Shown here: positions 30,144-40,207 of the stretch, in pieces
How the letters are laid out: each line of letters opens with the position of its first letter
Numbering within the stretch: position 1 is the stretch's first letter
DNA from: Phycisphaerales bacterium
GTDB lineage: Bacteria; Planctomycetota; Phycisphaerae; Phycisphaerales; UBA1924
DNA length: 64,000 bases
Direction: 5' to 3'
NCBI GenBank assembly: GCA_023382935.1
Contig: JAHDXL010000004.1
Location: forward strand, 394,375-458,374
Position numbers and translations under genes: made by a program
The notes under the pieces: model-generated
Told to the model about the DNA's origin: nothing
Database searches by the model: none
Seen by the model: only the letters and a program-made list of their open reading frames with translations

Positions 30144-30737
30144 ATGCGTGCCATCCTGGCGGCGGTGGTCGGTGCGGCGGTCCTGTTTCTCTGGGGCGCG
30201 ATCTTCTGGATCGGTCTGTCCAACGTCTTCGGCGGGCTGCGACAACTCGAGCCGGCGCAGGAAGCGGCCATCGTCGGCGCGATCAAGACTCAGAACCCGC
30301 CGACCGGCGTGTACTACTTCCCCGCCATGCCCACTCACGGCAAGGAACTCCCACCCGACGAGGTCAAGCGGCTCAACGATGCATGGGAGGCCCGCCACCG
30401 CGCCGGCCCGCTCGGCACCATCACCTACGTCGCCGAGGGCAAGGCTGTCATGGAGCCGGTGCTGTTCGCGCGCGGCTTCGTCATCGACCTGATCGCGTCG
30501 ATTCTCGTGTGCATCCTTGTCATCGCCGCCACGCCGGGCGGATTTCTCAAGAGATGGGGCGTGGCCGCCCTCTTTGGCGTCGCGGCTTCGGTCTCCGTCC
30601 ACCTCATCGAATGGAACTGGATGTTCACACCCACCGCCTACACCATGATGGCCTGCGCCGACACCACGCTGGGCTGGGTGCTCGCCGGTCTGCCCATCGC
30701 GGCCTTGCTGCCGGCCAGCAAGTCGCGCAAGACCTGA
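30144..30737 (+). CDS. Membrane protein of unknown function
   Basis: A 197-residue protein from ATG 30144, preceded by GAAGGAGA. A signal-anchor helix (LAAVVGAAVLFLWGAIFWIG) comes first. An extracytoplasmic region of about 80 residues follows, with YYFPAMPTHGKELPPDEVKR. Three more helices are at about 112-130, 140-152 and 170-190. The pattern is that of a small conserved planctomycete/proteobacterial inner-membrane family I cannot name. It converges on ychF with 1 nt between the ends. Confidence 0.7.
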   Translation: MRAILAAVVGAAVLFLWGAIFWIGLSNVFGGLRQLEPAQEAAIVGAIKTQNPPTGVYYFPAMPTHGKELPPDEVKRLNDAWEARHRAGPLGTITYVAEGKAVMEPVLFARGFVIDLIASILVCILVIAATPGGFLKRWGVAALFGVAASVSVHLIEWNWMFTPTAYTMMACADTTLGWVLAGLPIAALLPASKSRKT

Positions 30738-30738
30738 T

Positions 30739-31842
30739 CTACACGTTGAACAGGAAGTGGCACACGTCGGCGTCGTGCATGACGTATTCCTTGCCCTCGA
30801 CGCGCATCTTCCCGTGCTCTTTGATGGCCTTCTCGCTCTTGTACTGCACCAGGTCGTCCACGCTGTAGCACTCGACGCGGATGAAGCCGCGCTCGAAATC
30901 AGTGTGGATGACCCCGGCCGCCTGCGGCGCCTTGGTCCCCTGCGGAATCGTCCACGCCCTGATTTCCTTCGGACCGGCGGTGTAGAAACTCTGGTACCCC
31001 AGCACGTGATACGCCGCTCGCGCCAGTTTGTTCAACGCCGGCTCGGCCATGCCCATGTCACGCAGCATCTCCAACTTCGATTCGGCGTCCAGTTCCGACA
31101 GTTCGCTCTCGATCCGCGCGCACACCGGCACCATCTCCGATCCGACTGACTCGGCATACGCGCGGACGCGCTGCGCCAGCACACTCTGCCCGTTCACGTC
31201 GTCGTCATTGACGTTGGCCACGTACAGCACGGGCTTGACCGTGATCAGTCCCAGGCTCTTGAGTCCGCGCCGCGCCTCCGGATCTTCCAGGTGCACCGAC
31301 CGCGCCGGCCTGCCGTCCTCCAGCGCCGGCTGCACCTTCTCGATGGCCGCGAGGCGCGCCATCGCGTCGCGATCCTTGCCGCGTGCTGCGCGCTGGGCCT
31401 TGTGCAGCGCGTTCTCCAGCGTCTGAAGGTCCGCGAGAATCAGTTCAGACTCAATGGTGTTGATGTCGCGGATCGGGTCCACGCTGCCCTCGACGTGTGT
31501 GATCTCCTCGCCGCCCGGGGCCTTGTCAAAACAGCGCACCACCTGCACGATCGCGTCCACGTCGCGGATGTGCCCGAGGAACGCATTGCCTTTCCCCTCG
31601 CCCCTGCTGGCCCCGCGCACCAGCCCGGCGATGTCCACCAGCCGCAGCATCGCGTGCATGATCTTCTGCGTCTCGATGTACTGGTTGATCGTCGTCAGCC
31701 GTGGATCAGGAATCGGCACCACGCCCACATTGGGCTCGATGGTGGCAAATGGGTAGTTGGCTGCCAGCGCCCCGGCTGCCGTCAGGGCGTTGAATAGTGT
31801 GCTCTTACCGACATTGGGCATTCCGACGATGCCTGCTTCCAT
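30739..31842 (-). CDS. ychF: Redox-regulated ATPase YchF
   Basis: A 367-residue Obg-family P-loop protein. It has G1 [16 protein letters not shown]3 [20 protein letters not shown], a coiled insertion, an atypical G4 (NVNDDD, in place of NKxD, giving ATP preference) and a C-terminal TGS domain ([40 protein letters not shown]). It binds ribosomes and affects the oxidative stress response in known bacteria. ATG 31842 is preferred to 31848 because GGGAG then has normal spacing. Confidence 0.95.
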   Translation of the reverse strand: MEAGIVGMPNVGKSTLFNALTAAGALAANYPFATIEPNVGVVPIPDPRLTTINQYIETQKIMHAMLRLVDIAGLVRGASRGEGKGNAFLGHIRDVDAIVQVVRCFDKAPGGEEITHVEGSVDPIRDINTIESELILADLQTLENALHKAQRAARGKDRDAMARLAAIEKVQPALEDGRPARSVHLEDPEARRGLKSLGLITVKPVLYVANVNDDDVNGQSVLAQRVRAYAESVGSEMVPVCARIESELSELDAESKLEMLRDMGMAEPALNKLARAAYHVLGYQSFYTAGPKEIRAWTIPQGTKAPQAAGVIHTDFERGFIRVECYSVDDLVQYKSEKAIKEHGKMRVEGKEYVMHDADVCHFLFNV

Positions 31843-32088
31843 GACCATGCTCCCGGGGGGACGGATGGTAGAGGCGCGTTCACCACGCGACGCGCCCGCC
31901 ACGCCCACAAAAGCCACACAAGATTTGTATGGCGTTTGGATGATGATTGGTTCCAACCCAACCACAGCGTGAGAATCTGGCCCGATTCTGACGAAAACTC
32001 CAGCCTCAACTGGCCAAGTGCGGCGCCTGTGGCACGTTCCTTCTCTCCGCGTCATCAGCGTGTATCCAGAGAAGAGAGGAGTATGTGC

Positions 32089-32721
32089 ATGAATCGCTTC
32101 GTCCTGCCCGTGGCGGCGGTGGCATTGGCCGCCTCGACCGCCGTTGCGTCGCCCGAGGGACTCCAACTGTTCGTCAACGTCAGCCTCGATTCGACGGACA
32201 GCAACTGGAACATCATTGACTCGCTCCACCCGTTCGACGCCGCCATGCACAACCTCGGCGGGGCGGCCACGCTGCTCACCGCCCAGGTTGACTTCGTCAC
32301 CGATGTGCTGGTCACCAGTTCGGTGTCCACCGTCGGCAATCTCCGCACCATCACCATCAACTTCGACAGCGTCACCGGCGGACTGATCTTCCAGCCGGGG
32401 CACGAAGCGCTCTTCCAGGCCGGCGACCTGTACTGGGTCTCCTTCGTTGCGTACACGATTGACGATCCTGATCGCGCCGGTCTCGTCGAATACACCCAGC
32501 GTCTCCGCGACGTGCAGGGCAACGACTGGGTCGGCACCGGCCTCACCTGGGACGGGTTCTTCGGGGGCTTTGGCTTCATCGACAGCCACAGCCTGGCCTC
32601 GTCCGACTTCTTCGGCATCTCCGTCGGCGGCTTCAGCGTCGAAATGACCTACGCCATCCCGGCTCCGGCCTCCCTCGGTCTGCTGGCCCTGGCCGGCCTG
32701 ACCTCGCGCCGCCGCCTCTGA
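32089..32721 (+). CDS. Secreted protein with PEP-CTERM-type sorting tail
   Basis: A 210-residue protein. It has a signal peptide ([20 protein letters not shown]), a beta-rich secreted body ([34 protein letters not shown]) and a C-terminal sorting signal: [20 protein letters not shown], a PAPA variant of the PEP motif, one helix and a basic end. Such proteins are recognised by an exosortase and anchored or released at the surface; no exosortase is in the window. A GAGAGGAG ribosome site precedes ATG 32089; ATG 32083 is possible. A strong terminator follows. Confidence 0.85.
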   Translation: MNRFVLPVAAVALAASTAVASPEGLQLFVNVSLDSTDSNWNIIDSLHPFDAAMHNLGGAATLLTAQVDFVTDVLVTSSVSTVGNLRTITINFDSVTGGLIFQPGHEALFQAGDLYWVSFVAYTIDDPDRAGLVEYTQRLRDVQGNDWVGTGLTWDGFFGGFGFIDSHSLASSDFFGISVGGFSVEMTYAIPAPASLGLLALAGLTSRRRL

Positions 32722-32748
32722 GTCTGGTCGCCTGATCGCACCCATCGC

Positions 32749-32775
32749 AAGCCGTCGGCCTCGCGCCGACGGCTT
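32749..32775 (+). terminator. Strong hairpin terminator after the PEP-CTERM gene
   Basis: AAGCCGTCGGC (32749-32759) pairs perfectly with GCCGACGGCTT (32765-32775) around a five-base loop and is followed by gttgattt. It can serve both this gene and the convergent EEP gene. Confidence 0.8.
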
Positions 32776-32841
32776 GTTGATTTCACGGCATCACCCGCTG
32801 CGGTGTGCGACCAGACAAGTACGCGGCCGAAAGCCCCACGC

Positions 32842-33774
32842 TCACTCCTCTTCCGCAGGCGGCTGCCCATCAAAGGCGAACTTCGCCCACACTGCGTCGT
32901 GATCCGACGGGCAGGCGTTCTTATCCCCCCGCGTCCGGTCGATCCCGGCCTCGATCACTCGTAGCGACGGGCTGGCGAAGATGTGATCGATCATCTCACC
33001 TCCGCGCTCATCCTTGAACCCGTTGAACGTGCCTATCCCGGTCGCTTCGGCGTGCACCACCCGGAACGAGTCAACCAGTCCGGGCGACGGCGGCGCCCCC
33101 TCGCGCCCCGAGGCGCTGATCAAATCGCCCCGCATGTATTGACAGGCCTTGTTCCCCTCGTCGGCGTTGAAGTCGCCCATCACGATGACCGGTTCGTCAC
33201 CGAAGGGACGCTCGTGCATCAGTTGCGACACGAGTTCGACGCTGCGCTCGCGCGATGCCTGAGACTGATGGTCCAGGTGCACGTTGTAGACCCACAGCGC
33301 CCGACCCGAGTGCAGGTCGATCAGCCGCGCCCACGTCACCACGCGCGTGATCCCGTTGCCCCAGTGTTTCGACCCCGGAACGTCGGGCGTGTCGCTCAGC
33401 CATGTCGTGGCGCTGCGATCGATCGCGTAGCGGTCTGCTCGCACCAGCAGGGCCGCGTGCTCACCCTTCCGCAATCCGTCATCGCGCCCCACGCCGACCT
33501 GAACGTACCCCGGCAGCGTCCCGCGCATCTCGTCGAGTTGGAAGTCCAGCGCCTCCTGGAGTCCGACGATGTCCGCGTCCAGCGACTGGAGCACTCCGAT
33601 GCACAGGTCGCGCCGGTTCGACCACGAGTTCTCCCCGTCATTGGCCGTCCCGTAGCGGATGTTGAACGTTGCGACCGTGAACTCTTGTCCGGCCAACCGG
33701 ATCTCCCCGGTCCGCTGCCACGGCGCCACCAGCAGGGCGGCGGCCAGCAGCACGATCGAAACAATGATCTTCAT
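32842..33774 (-). CDS. Exported endonuclease/exonuclease/phosphatase-family hydrolase
   Basis: A 310-residue protein. The N-terminal helix MKIIVSIVLLAAALLVAPWQ acts as signal or anchor. The EEP fold follows: FTVATFNIRYGTANDGENSW, DIVGLQEALDFQLDEM, WVYNVHLDHQSQASRERSVE, PVIVMGDFNADEGN and SDHDAVWAKFAF. Those acidic, Asn and His residues build the metal-dependent phosphodiester-cleaving site. Substrate is unknown (nucleic acid, phospholipid or inositol phosphate are all seen in the family). ATG 33774 has AAGGAG upstream. Confidence 0.88.
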   Translation of the reverse strand: MKIIVSIVLLAAALLVAPWQRTGEIRLAGQEFTVATFNIRYGTANDGENSWSNRRDLCIGVLQSLDADIVGLQEALDFQLDEMRGTLPGYVQVGVGRDDGLRKGEHAALLVRADRYAIDRSATTWLSDTPDVPGSKHWGNGITRVVTWARLIDLHSGRALWVYNVHLDHQSQASRERSVELVSQLMHERPFGDEPVIVMGDFNADEGNKACQYMRGDLISASGREGAPPSPGLVDSFRVVHAEATGIGTFNGFKDERGGEMIDHIFASPSLRVIEAGIDRTRGDKNACPSDHDAVWAKFAFDGQPPAEEE

Positions 33775-33869
33775 CTCGGCGACTCCTTTCGCCTCCCGGG
33801 TTCGTCGCCCCTCCGGGCGGGTTCTCTCCATCCGGTTGGAACAGCCGGCAACGCGGACGCCCCACGTGG

Positions 33870-33971
33870 TCACTTGCCCGCAAAGGTGCTCTTGATCAGT
33901 ATCGCGAATTCTCTGCCACCCAGAGCAAATATCAGTATGAGAACGAAGACAAGCGCCACCTGAGTCCCCAT
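33870..33971 (-). CDS. Small single-helix membrane protein (33 aa)
   Basis: Immediately after the TGA of the Gfo/Idh/MocA gene an ATG opens a short frame, MGTQVALVFVLILIFALGGR, ending FAILIKSTFAGK. Residues 5-18 form a hydrophobic helix and the end is basic. GAGGTG sits at ribosome-site spacing within the end of the upstream gene. Translational coupling to the oxidoreductase is plausible. No family is recognised. Confidence 0.45.
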   Translation of the reverse strand: MGTQVALVFVLILIFALGGREFAILIKSTFAGK

Positions 33972-35270
33972 TCACACCTCAAAGCCCGCCCGGAACTCGG
34001 GCACAATCCACTGCTGGGCCTCGGGCGCATTCTTCACCCGTGCCTGCTCGCCGTCCCATTCGATCGCCTTCTGCGCGCGGAAGGCCGCGTTGCCCAGCAG
34101 CACCGCCTCGGCCAGCGCACCGGAATATCCGAAGTTGCACGTCGTCGGCGTGCCTTCCCTGCACGCCCTGAGCCACTCGGCGTGATGCCCGATCGACGCG
34201 GCAATCGAGGGTGCGGGGCGCTGATAGTCGGCGAAGTCGCTCTCCGGCAGCAGCATGTGCCGTCCGTAGTCACTGATGAGCATGCCCTTCTCGCCCACGA
34301 ACAACTGTCCGTCGCCCCATTCCAGCACCGAGCCATCGGACCGCCGCAGTTCCTTGAGCACTTCGGGCCGCTTCGAGCCGTCATACCACCAAACCGGCAG
34401 CACGCCCTGCCCGTCCGGCTGCGGGAAGTCCCAGCGGACGGTGAGCGAGTCGGGCGTGCCGACCTGGTGCACTTCCGGGCCAAAGGCCTCGATGCGCCGC
34501 GGGTGCCGCAGATCCAGCGCCCAGAACACCAGGTCCATGTAGTGGCAGGCCATGTCGCCCAGCGTGCCCGTCCCGAACTCCCAGAAACGGCGCCAATTGC
34601 CCGGGTGCAGCCCGTCGCAGTACGGCCTGTCCGGCCTGGGGCCCAGCCATAGGTTCCAGTCCAGGTGAGCCGGCGCGGCCTTCGGTTCGCCGAAACGTCC
34701 GTTGGACCAACTCTTCCCGCACCACACGTGCGCCTCGGTCACGCGCCCGATCGCCCCTCCCCGGATCAGCTCGACCACTCGGCGGTAGTTGTCCCCCGCG
34801 TGAATCTGCGTGCCCATCTGCGTGGCGAGTTTCCTTGATGCGGCCAGCCGCGCCATCGTGCGGCATTCATACACCGAATGCGCTAAAGGCTTCTCGCAAT
34901 AGAGATGCAGGCCGCGCCGCAAGGCGAACGCCCCCGCCGGCCCGTGCACATGGTCCGGCGTTGACACCACCACCGCGTCAAGTGATTCCGTCGAGATCAT
35001 CTCGCGATAGTCGCGGTACAACCGCGCACCCTTGTACGCCTGGGCTGCTCCCTCCAGCGTGCGGCGGTCCACGTCGCACAGCGCGACAATCGTCTCGCCC
35101 GACACCCCGTCGAGGTTGGCACGCCCCTGCCCGCCCACGCCCACCACGCCGATGCGCAGCCGCTCGTTGGCCCGCGTCGAGGCGATCGACCGTGGAAGAA
35201 CCAGCAGCGAGCACGCGGCCCCGCTGGAGGCAAGCAGGAAGTCACGACGGGATACCAGCGTGCGACGCAT
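33972..35270 (-). CDS. Tat-exported Gfo/Idh/MocA-family oxidoreductase
   Basis: A 432-residue protein. A twin-arginine signal (MRRTLVSRRDFLLASSGAAC) is followed by the NAD(P) Rossmann motif RIGVVGVGGQGRANLDGV. Then comes the catalytic segment VSTPDHVHGPAGAFALRRGL with YCEKPLAHSVYECRTMARLA, and a C-terminal alpha/beta domain (GDMACHYMDLVFWALDLRHP). Many planctomycetes carry large sets of these, used in polysaccharide or sugar-acid breakdown; the substrate here is unknown. AAGGAG precedes ATG 35270. Confidence 0.92.
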   Translation of the reverse strand: MRRTLVSRRDFLLASSGAACSLLVLPRSIASTRANERLRIGVVGVGGQGRANLDGVSGETIVALCDVDRRTLEGAAQAYKGARLYRDYREMISTESLDAVVVSTPDHVHGPAGAFALRRGLHLYCEKPLAHSVYECRTMARLAASRKLATQMGTQIHAGDNYRRVVELIRGGAIGRVTEAHVWCGKSWSNGRFGEPKAAPAHLDWNLWLGPRPDRPYCDGLHPGNWRRFWEFGTGTLGDMACHYMDLVFWALDLRHPRRIEAFGPEVHQVGTPDSLTVRWDFPQPDGQGVLPVWWYDGSKRPEVLKELRRSDGSVLEWGDGQLFVGEKGMLISDYGRHMLLPESDFADYQRPAPSIAASIGHHAEWLRACREGTPTTCNFGYSGALAEAVLLGNAAFRAQKAIEWDGEQARVKNAPEAQQWIVPEFRAGFEV

Positions 35271-35393
35271 GCTCGCTTCTCCTTCTTCCACGCCCCCCGG
35301 ACGCTTCGCCCTTCGCCCCTTCGTCTCCGGACGTCTGCCAGGATCCCGCATCCAACATACATCAGACCGCGGACTCGCGCCGTCACCCGGCCA

Positions 35394-35993
35394 TCACAGC
35401 CGGCGAAACCCGACGAACGCCCCCGCCAGCCCGGCCCCGAAGGTTGGCAGGTACCCGGTGATGAAACCGGCCATCCCCTTTGTCTGCTCGCTGAACCACG
35501 CGCCGAACGTGTCGAATCCGCCCGAGATTGTCTCCCAATCCACGTCGATCACACCCGCGTGATGCAGCCCGGCCAGCCCGAGAATGGCAATGCCCGCAGC
35601 CGCCAGCGTGATGCGCACAAACATGCGCATCGCGTATCCGACGGCAAAGCCCGCAAAGAACCCGAAGCCTAGGCGAAAAACCGCGCCGCTGGCCGAATCA
35701 ACTAGGCGCTCGGACTGAGCCGGCTCACTTGATGGAGACGCACTGGGCGTGCCGCCGCCGCGGGGCGCAAACCCGCGCATGAGGCTGGACGTTTCCGACG
35801 CTGACCCAACCGCGGCCGGTGAGGGCTGAGGCCTGGTGCCGGCGGCGTATACCATCAGCCCTGCCCCACCCAGCGCAACGACGACCGACAATAGGGCCAA
35901 GGCCTTCTGCCACGGGCGCAGGCGTCTGTGGGCCCCATGCTCACGCTGCTTGCGATCCTGCCTGTCCGCACGCGGCTTGCTCACGACCTTCAC
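35394..35993 (-). CDS. FUN14-domain-like membrane protein
   Basis: A 199-residue protein. It has a basic head, one helix ([20 protein letters not shown]), a Pro/Ser/Gly linker of about 50 residues, and then two helices in FUN14-like order: [20 protein letters not shown] and [20 protein letters not shown] followed by [10 protein letters not shown] Gly-rich end ([19 protein letters not shown]) closes it. Role in bacteria is unknown. GGAGAAG precedes the GTG start. Confidence 0.65.
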   Translation of the reverse strand: MKVVSKPRADRQDRKQREHGAHRRLRPWQKALALLSVVVALGGAGLMVYAAGTRPQPSPAAVGSASETSSLMRGFAPRGGGTPSASPSSEPAQSERLVDSASGAVFRLGFGFFAGFAVGYAMRMFVRITLAAAGIAILGLAGLHHAGVIDVDWETISGGFDTFGAWFSEQTKGMAGFITGYLPTFGAGLAGAFVGFRRL

Positions 35994-36036
35994 CTTCTCC
36001 GATCGGACCCGGGCCCGAATAGACTCTGGGAGCAGT

Positions 36037-36110
36037 GCCCCCGTAGCTCAGCAGGATAGAGCGACGGTTTCCTAAACCGTAGGTCAGAGGTTCGAGTCCT
36101 CTCGGGGGTG
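36037..36110 (+). tRNA. tRNA-Arg (anticodon CCT)
   Basis: A full cloverleaf can be folded. The acceptor is GCCCCCG/CGGGGGT, the D arm is GCTC..GAGC, and the anticodon stem ACGGT/ACCGT carries loop TTCCTAA, so the anticodon is CCT at 36071-36073. The T arm is AGAGG-TTCGAGT-CCTCT. CCA is not encoded. It reads AGG codons. Confidence 0.95.
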
Positions 36111-36134
36111 TTTCGGCCGAATGCCTGATCCTGC

Positions 36135-37217
36135 TCAGGGCAGATCACCGTCGGGCTTGTCCGGCTTCCCGTCGCCGTCCTTGTTGGTCGGGGGTTGATC
36201 CTCGGGCGGATTCTCTCCGTCCGCGTCGTTCGGTGTACCGTCCTCCGACCCGTCCTTCTCCGGTGCCGCATCGGCCGGATCCCCCATCGGCTGATCCGCC
36301 GGCGATTCGCCCGGCTCACCCGCGGACGGCCCGGCTGACTGAGCGCCCGGAGCGGGCGCGGTTTGTTCTGCCGACTGATCGCGATCACGCCGTCGCCGCG
36401 GCTGCTCGGCTTCAGGCGGGACTTCGCCCTCGCGCAGCGTCTTGACCATCTGCGAGATCATGCTGTTGATGCGGATCTTCTGGTGCCCCGAGGCGTGCTG
36501 CCCCACGCCGTTGTTCAGGAACGTGATCATCCGCACCGTGTTCTCGACCGGCATGCGTCCGGACTGCACGAACTCGAGGTCGCGTTTGGCCTGCCGGCGC
36601 CCCTCGATCAGCCTGTCCTCATCGGAGATGTTTCGTTCCTCGCCCGCGAGTTTTTCCAGTGTTTTCTGGAACTCAATGAAGGTGTTCTCGACGTAGCGAT
36701 CCCGGTCTGCCGGGGGTGCCTTGGGGTCGAACTCCTCGGCGTACTTGTCGAACAGGTCGACCGCCAGCAGTGAAGCGTTCTTCTCAAACTGCGTGCGCAC
36801 CTGTCCCGTGATCTGCGCCGCGAAGGCGGCCATCAGCAGCGACTGGTCGGCGTCAATGGAACGAAGTCGCCTGACCAGTTCGGCAATCAACTCCAGGCGC
36901 TTTTCGATCGGGAGTTTGTTGAACTCGTCGGTCAGCAGCGCATAGTTGAACAGCACATCAATGTTGGCAGTGCGGAAATCAGGCTGCGGCACCGGGCGGA
37001 AGTGGAAGAACGCCCCGACCGCCACGCCCAGCGCCAGCAGGCCCGTGCCGATGCCGAGCGCCAGCCTCGCACGCGGGCGCGCCCACAGCGAGGCCACTCC
37101 TGCGCGCATCCGCCGGTCCACGCGACGATCCCAGCGCTGGCGGCGCGGCTTTGGTGCTGCCGGGGCGAGTTCGTCGGCCAGAAGTGACTCCAGTCGGGGG
37201 CGCGGGGCGTTGCTCAT
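36135..37217 (-). CDS. Membrane-anchored protein with acidic Pro/Asp-rich tail
   Basis: A 360-residue protein. It has a basic cytoplasmic head, one helix ([20 protein letters not shown]) and a helical domain of about 150 residues ([40 protein letters not shown]). The disordered tail is rich in Pro, Asp, Glu and Gly ([20 protein letters not shown]). No family is recognised. It ends the same-strand run from the lipoprotein (38620) through the pseudopilin (9 nt upstream), so the three probably act together at the envelope. Confidence 0.65.
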   Translation of the reverse strand: MSNAPRPRLESLLADELAPAAPKPRRQRWDRRVDRRMRAGVASLWARPRARLALGIGTGLLALGVAVGAFFHFRPVPQPDFRTANIDVLFNYALLTDEFNKLPIEKRLELIAELVRRLRSIDADQSLLMAAFAAQITGQVRTQFEKNASLLAVDLFDKYAEEFDPKAPPADRDRYVENTFIEFQKTLEKLAGEERNISDEDRLIEGRRQAKRDLEFVQSGRMPVENTVRMITFLNNGVGQHASGHQKIRINSMISQMVKTLREGEVPPEAEQPRRRRDRDQSAEQTAPAPGAQSAGPSAGEPGESPADQPMGDPADAAPEKDGSEDGTPNDADGENPPEDQPPTNKDGDGKPDKPDGDLP

Positions 37218-37226
37218 GGCGGATTC

Positions 37227-37976
37227 TCACGGGGCTCCGGGAAGCCCGCTCAGGCGCACGATGTCGATGAACAGTTCGACGAGAATCTCGGTGTCATTGG
37301 CCAGGTTGATTTCGGCCCAGTCTGCCCGCGCATCGGAGATGTACAGGGCATTGGCTCCCATGCCGCCCGTGCGCGGATGGAAGGCTGCGGCCGGGTCATC
37401 CTCGAGCATGCAGGCGTCCACTAGGAAGGGCAGTTCCTTGCCTTTTTCCTTCCACAGGTCCCACACGCGGGCGACCACGCGCGGGCTGATCTGCATGTTG
37501 TAAATCAGGTTGGTGAGCTGGAACACCGCGCCAGGGGTGTAGTAGTAACTGGTGCCGTACTTCTCCCAGTAGGAGTCGGTGCGCCGTCCGTCGTCGCCCG
37601 GGCAGGCGTAGGGCGCCTCAGACAGGAACGGGGCTGTCGCCGGGTCGGGGTACGAGGGATCACGCCGCGGGGTGGGCGCGTCCACATAGTCGCCCAGGAG
37701 CGTGAGCAGACTGACGTCGTTGTTCGGGTTGACCTGTCCGCCGTCCTGGATCGGCTCGACCAGCGGGAAGGCCCCCTTCGATGCCTGATCCATGTACATG
37801 GTGGTCGCCTGCCCCAATGAGCGCAGGTTGTTCAGGCACCCGGTGCGGCGCGAACTGTCGCGGGCCTTGCTCAACGCGGGCAGGGTGATGCCGATCAGGA
37901 TCCCGATGATGGCGATGACCACCAGCAGTTCGATCAGGGTGAACGCGAGGCGGGGGTTGCGTGTGGTTCTGGTCAT
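37227..37976 (-). CDS. Type IV pseudopilin-like protein
   Basis: A 249-residue protein with a short basic leader and prepilin helix ([20 protein letters not shown]) followed by [20 protein letters not shown]. The body contains a Cys pair and Tyr-rich stretch ([20 protein letters not shown]). The DG end motif is not conserved: the C-terminus is acidic and hydrophobic ([18 protein letters not shown]). Its start overlaps the upstream lipoprotein stop by 4 nt, unusual for these mostly solitary genes and a sign of a shared task. Confidence 0.85.
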   Translation of the reverse strand: MTRTTRNPRLAFTLIELLVVIAIIGILIGITLPALSKARDSSRRTGCLNNLRSLGQATTMYMDQASKGAFPLVEPIQDGGQVNPNNDVSLLTLLGDYVDAPTPRRDPSYPDPATAPFLSEAPYACPGDDGRRTDSYWEKYGTSYYYTPGAVFQLTNLIYNMQISPRVVARVWDLWKEKGKELPFLVDACMLEDDPAAAFHPRTGGMGANALYISDARADWAEINLANDTEILVELFIDIVRLSGLPGAP

Positions 37977-38620
37977 ACGGGCAGTCGGAGCATGAATCCT
38001 TCGTGCGTTCGCTCGTCCACGATTCGCTTCGCCGTCGGCGTCTGAACAGATCTCAATGTATCGGCATGGCGTTGTATTGCGGAACGGAACTGTTCATCTT
38101 TCTCGGCGGCCTTGGCGATGCTGACCGCGATCGACCCGGCGGCCCGCTTGAGTTGACTGGCCCGGAACACGGCCGCGACCAGGGCTCCGACCAGAAGTGC
38201 TGGACTGCGCAAGGGTTCCGGCAGGAGGGGGGCGGTTTCGCTGACGATCTGCTGCACGATGCCATCCGGAGATTGTTCGGTTTCTAGCACGCGATCGAGG
38301 GCGACGATTGCCCGGTCGAGGTCGGAAAGACGTCGGGAGAGCGAGGCCGCCGCCTGGGTCGAGGCCGCTGCGAGCGCGGCGTCAGACTGGACCTTGGCAT
38401 CCGTTTCCAGGCGCTGCATCTCGCTGGCCAGTTCGTCGCGGACGAGGACTGCCTGCTGGCGCAGGGAGGCCAGTTGGGTCGTGTCCACGCACCCGCCGAG
38501 CGTGAGCGTCAGCCCGAGACAGAGCACCAGAATGAGGAAGAGACGACGGGCGAGCGTGACCTGGCGCGAATGCGATGAAGTCAGGCGTGAACACGACGAA
38601 GCGAAAAGTGAGTGCAGCAT
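37973..38620 (-). CDS. Lipoprotein with coiled-coil and hydrophobic segment
   Basis: A 215-residue protein from ATG 38620 (GGAGGG ribosome site). The signal peptide ends in LTLTLGGC, so Cys is lipidated near residue 43. A helical Ala-rich region follows ([20 protein letters not shown]). Next is a mildly hydrophobic stretch ([20 protein letters not shown]), then a helical basic end ([20 protein letters not shown]). No family is recognised. It is first in the lipoprotein-pseudopilin-membrane protein run. Confidence 0.65.
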   Translation of the reverse strand: MLHSLFASSCSRLTSSHSRQVTLARRLFLILVLCLGLTLTLGGCVDTTQLASLRQQAVLVRDELASEMQRLETDAKVQSDAALAAASTQAAASLSRRLSDLDRAIVALDRVLETEQSPDGIVQQIVSETAPLLPEPLRSPALLVGALVAAVFRASQLKRAAGSIAVSIAKAAEKDEQFRSAIQRHADTLRSVQTPTAKRIVDERTHEGFMLRLPV

Positions 38621-38822
38621 GAGTCCCTCCAGTGGCCGCAGGTGTGCGACAGGCCCGGACGTGCGGAATCGCCCGGGCGAGGGGGAAGGGGGGACTCCGG
38701 GCTCACGATACCGCGGGGGCGGGGAGATGCAAGGGGTTGGGGGCGCAGGGGCGCGTTTGCGCGCGCGCGGGTGGCAGATCCGGGCGCGGAATCTGCAAAT
38801 CGTGGAATGAGGAAGGGAGGGT

Positions 38823-39629
38823 CTACCAGTCCCGTCCGCGCACGCCGTCCTTGCACAGTTGGAATGGTCCCAGCCGCATGTCAACGCTGTCCGGATCCAG
38901 CCCATAGGCTCGATCGATCGGGAGTCGCACACCGGGCGTCGCGTCTGCGCCTCTGCGCCACTCAACTGAGCCGTCCATGGCTGCGACCATCAGGCGAAAC
39001 GTATCAAGATCCCACTGATTGGGAAAGTAATCGGCATCGTGGAACGGTTCGGTCTCAACCAGCAGGGCCTTCTGAGATGCGAATGTGACATCGTGGAGCG
39101 CATTCACGCGGAAGAACCAGTCCTCCCAAGTCGTACGCGGCGCGGTCAAAGCGGCGGGATCGACATAGCACGACATGGAGAGCCCGCGAACCGCCGGTCC
39201 CTGCACTTCCTGCTCCGGAACACCGGCTTGCGCCGCCATTTCAGCCCGCGACGCCAGGCTCAGCACGTCATCCGGGCAAAGCAGAACGTCGGAGTACATC
39301 GAATCTCCGAACTCGTTGAACATGGCGACAGGCCAGTAGTGGCTGGCGCCGAGAGCCCCGATCGGCGGCACGACACGGCCTGATCGGACGTAGCGCCAGT
39401 TGCCATCGCCGGTGGGCTCGAGCGGGAACGGGAGCAGATCGCGGCTGTCCACGCAGTAGGCGAAGATCATCGTGGACAGTTGGTGCATTTCAGATTGACA
39501 GACGCGCCTTCGCGCCTCGGCGCGCACGCCGGATAGCGCGAGCATCAGCAAGGCCGCGAGGATCATGAGGATGCCCATGACGGCGAGAAGTTCAACAATC
39601 GAAAAGGCCGCTCGCCGGAGTCGTCGCAT
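38823..39629 (-). CDS. Type IV pseudopilin-like protein next to the Cys-rich/MauE operon
   Basis: A 268-residue protein from ATG 39629. It has MRRLRRAAFSIVELLAVMGI as leader and processing site, where the usual GFTL is replaced by AFSI, then LLMLALSGVRAEARRRVCQS. The body has several Cys (FAYCVDSRDLLPFPLEPTGD, VLLCPDDVL, LSMSCYVDPAAL) and ends QLCKDGVRGRDW, a family-typical C-terminus. It is transcribed away from the operon at 39818. The closest relative in the window is the decayed gene at 2604-3339, which also lies beside a MauE-like gene. A longer upstream start would run through the divergent promoter region. Confidence 0.85.
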   Translation of the reverse strand: MRRLRRAAFSIVELLAVMGILMILAALLMLALSGVRAEARRRVCQSEMHQLSTMIFAYCVDSRDLLPFPLEPTGDGNWRYVRSGRVVPPIGALGASHYWPVAMFNEFGDSMYSDVLLCPDDVLSLASRAEMAAQAGVPEQEVQGPAVRGLSMSCYVDPAALTAPRTTWEDWFFRVNALHDVTFASQKALLVETEPFHDADYFPNQWDLDTFRLMVAAMDGSVEWRRGADATPGVRLPIDRAYGLDPDSVDMRLGPFQLCKDGVRGRDW

Positions 39630-39817
39630 CGATTGTCTCCGAGGAGGTGTACAACGCGCGGAGCCTTGGGTTGCATCCGCGCCGGCAACATTGTGAAAGT
39701 TCGCGCCGAATGTAAATTGTCGCCCGGATGACTTGACACAGTACCTGAACGTCGGTAGGTTGTCAATCATCATCCGAACAGCCCTCGACGAGGAACAATC
39801 TGTTTAGGAGAACCTCG

Positions 39818-40207
39818 ATGAAACTCGATCGTGGGACGGCCTTGATTTCAACTGGAGCATTGGCGGTCGTCGCGTCAGGGTGGTGCTGGACGACTGTTCC
39901 CGCTACTCCATATGTTCCGAACGTGGAGGGACCGGGGTGTACGGCGGCCGCTTTGAATGGATGCACCACCTATTACGTGCCTCAACAGGGAGACGTTTGC
40001 GCCCATGCGTTTCCCCGAGGCGCCATGTCGTGCACTGACTTCATGGCGAATAGACCTGTCATGGAATATCGAGACGGCTGGTCGAACTCCGCTGGCTGTT
40101 GCACGGGCGGGCCGTTTGTTCGGCTGCACCCTACCTTGACGACGCCGACCCCTCTCGCGGTTCTGGGCCTGCCGGGATGCATCATTGCCGAACCGGGGCC
40201 CGAGTGA
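39818..40207 (+). CDS. Exported Cys-rich protein of unknown function
   Basis: A 129-residue protein with AGGAGA ribosome site. The N-terminal 21 residues (MKLDRGTALISTGALAVVAS) look like a signal peptide. The mature part has eight Cys (GWCW, PGCT, NGCT, DVCA, MSCT, GCCT, PGCI), an even number suited to disulfides outside the cytoplasm. The middle MSCTDFMANRPVMEYRDGWS and the end LGLPGCIIAEPGPE are not familiar. Its stop overlaps the next start (TGATG), and the third gene encodes a MauE-like protein, a type tied to disulfide formation in exported Cys-rich proteins. It may be the substrate of that protein. Confidence 0.7.
   Translation: MKLDRGTALISTGALAVVASGWCWTTVPATPYVPNVEGPGCTAAALNGCTTYYVPQQGDVCAHAFPRGAMSCTDFMANRPVMEYRDGWSNSAGCCTGGPFVRLHPTLTTPTPLAVLGLPGCIIAEPGPE

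Noticed and set aside
32089..32721. Exosortase or complete PEP-CTERM sorting locus
   Set aside because: Only a substrate-like tail is present; no exosortase, PrsK/PrsR or similar gene was found nearby.
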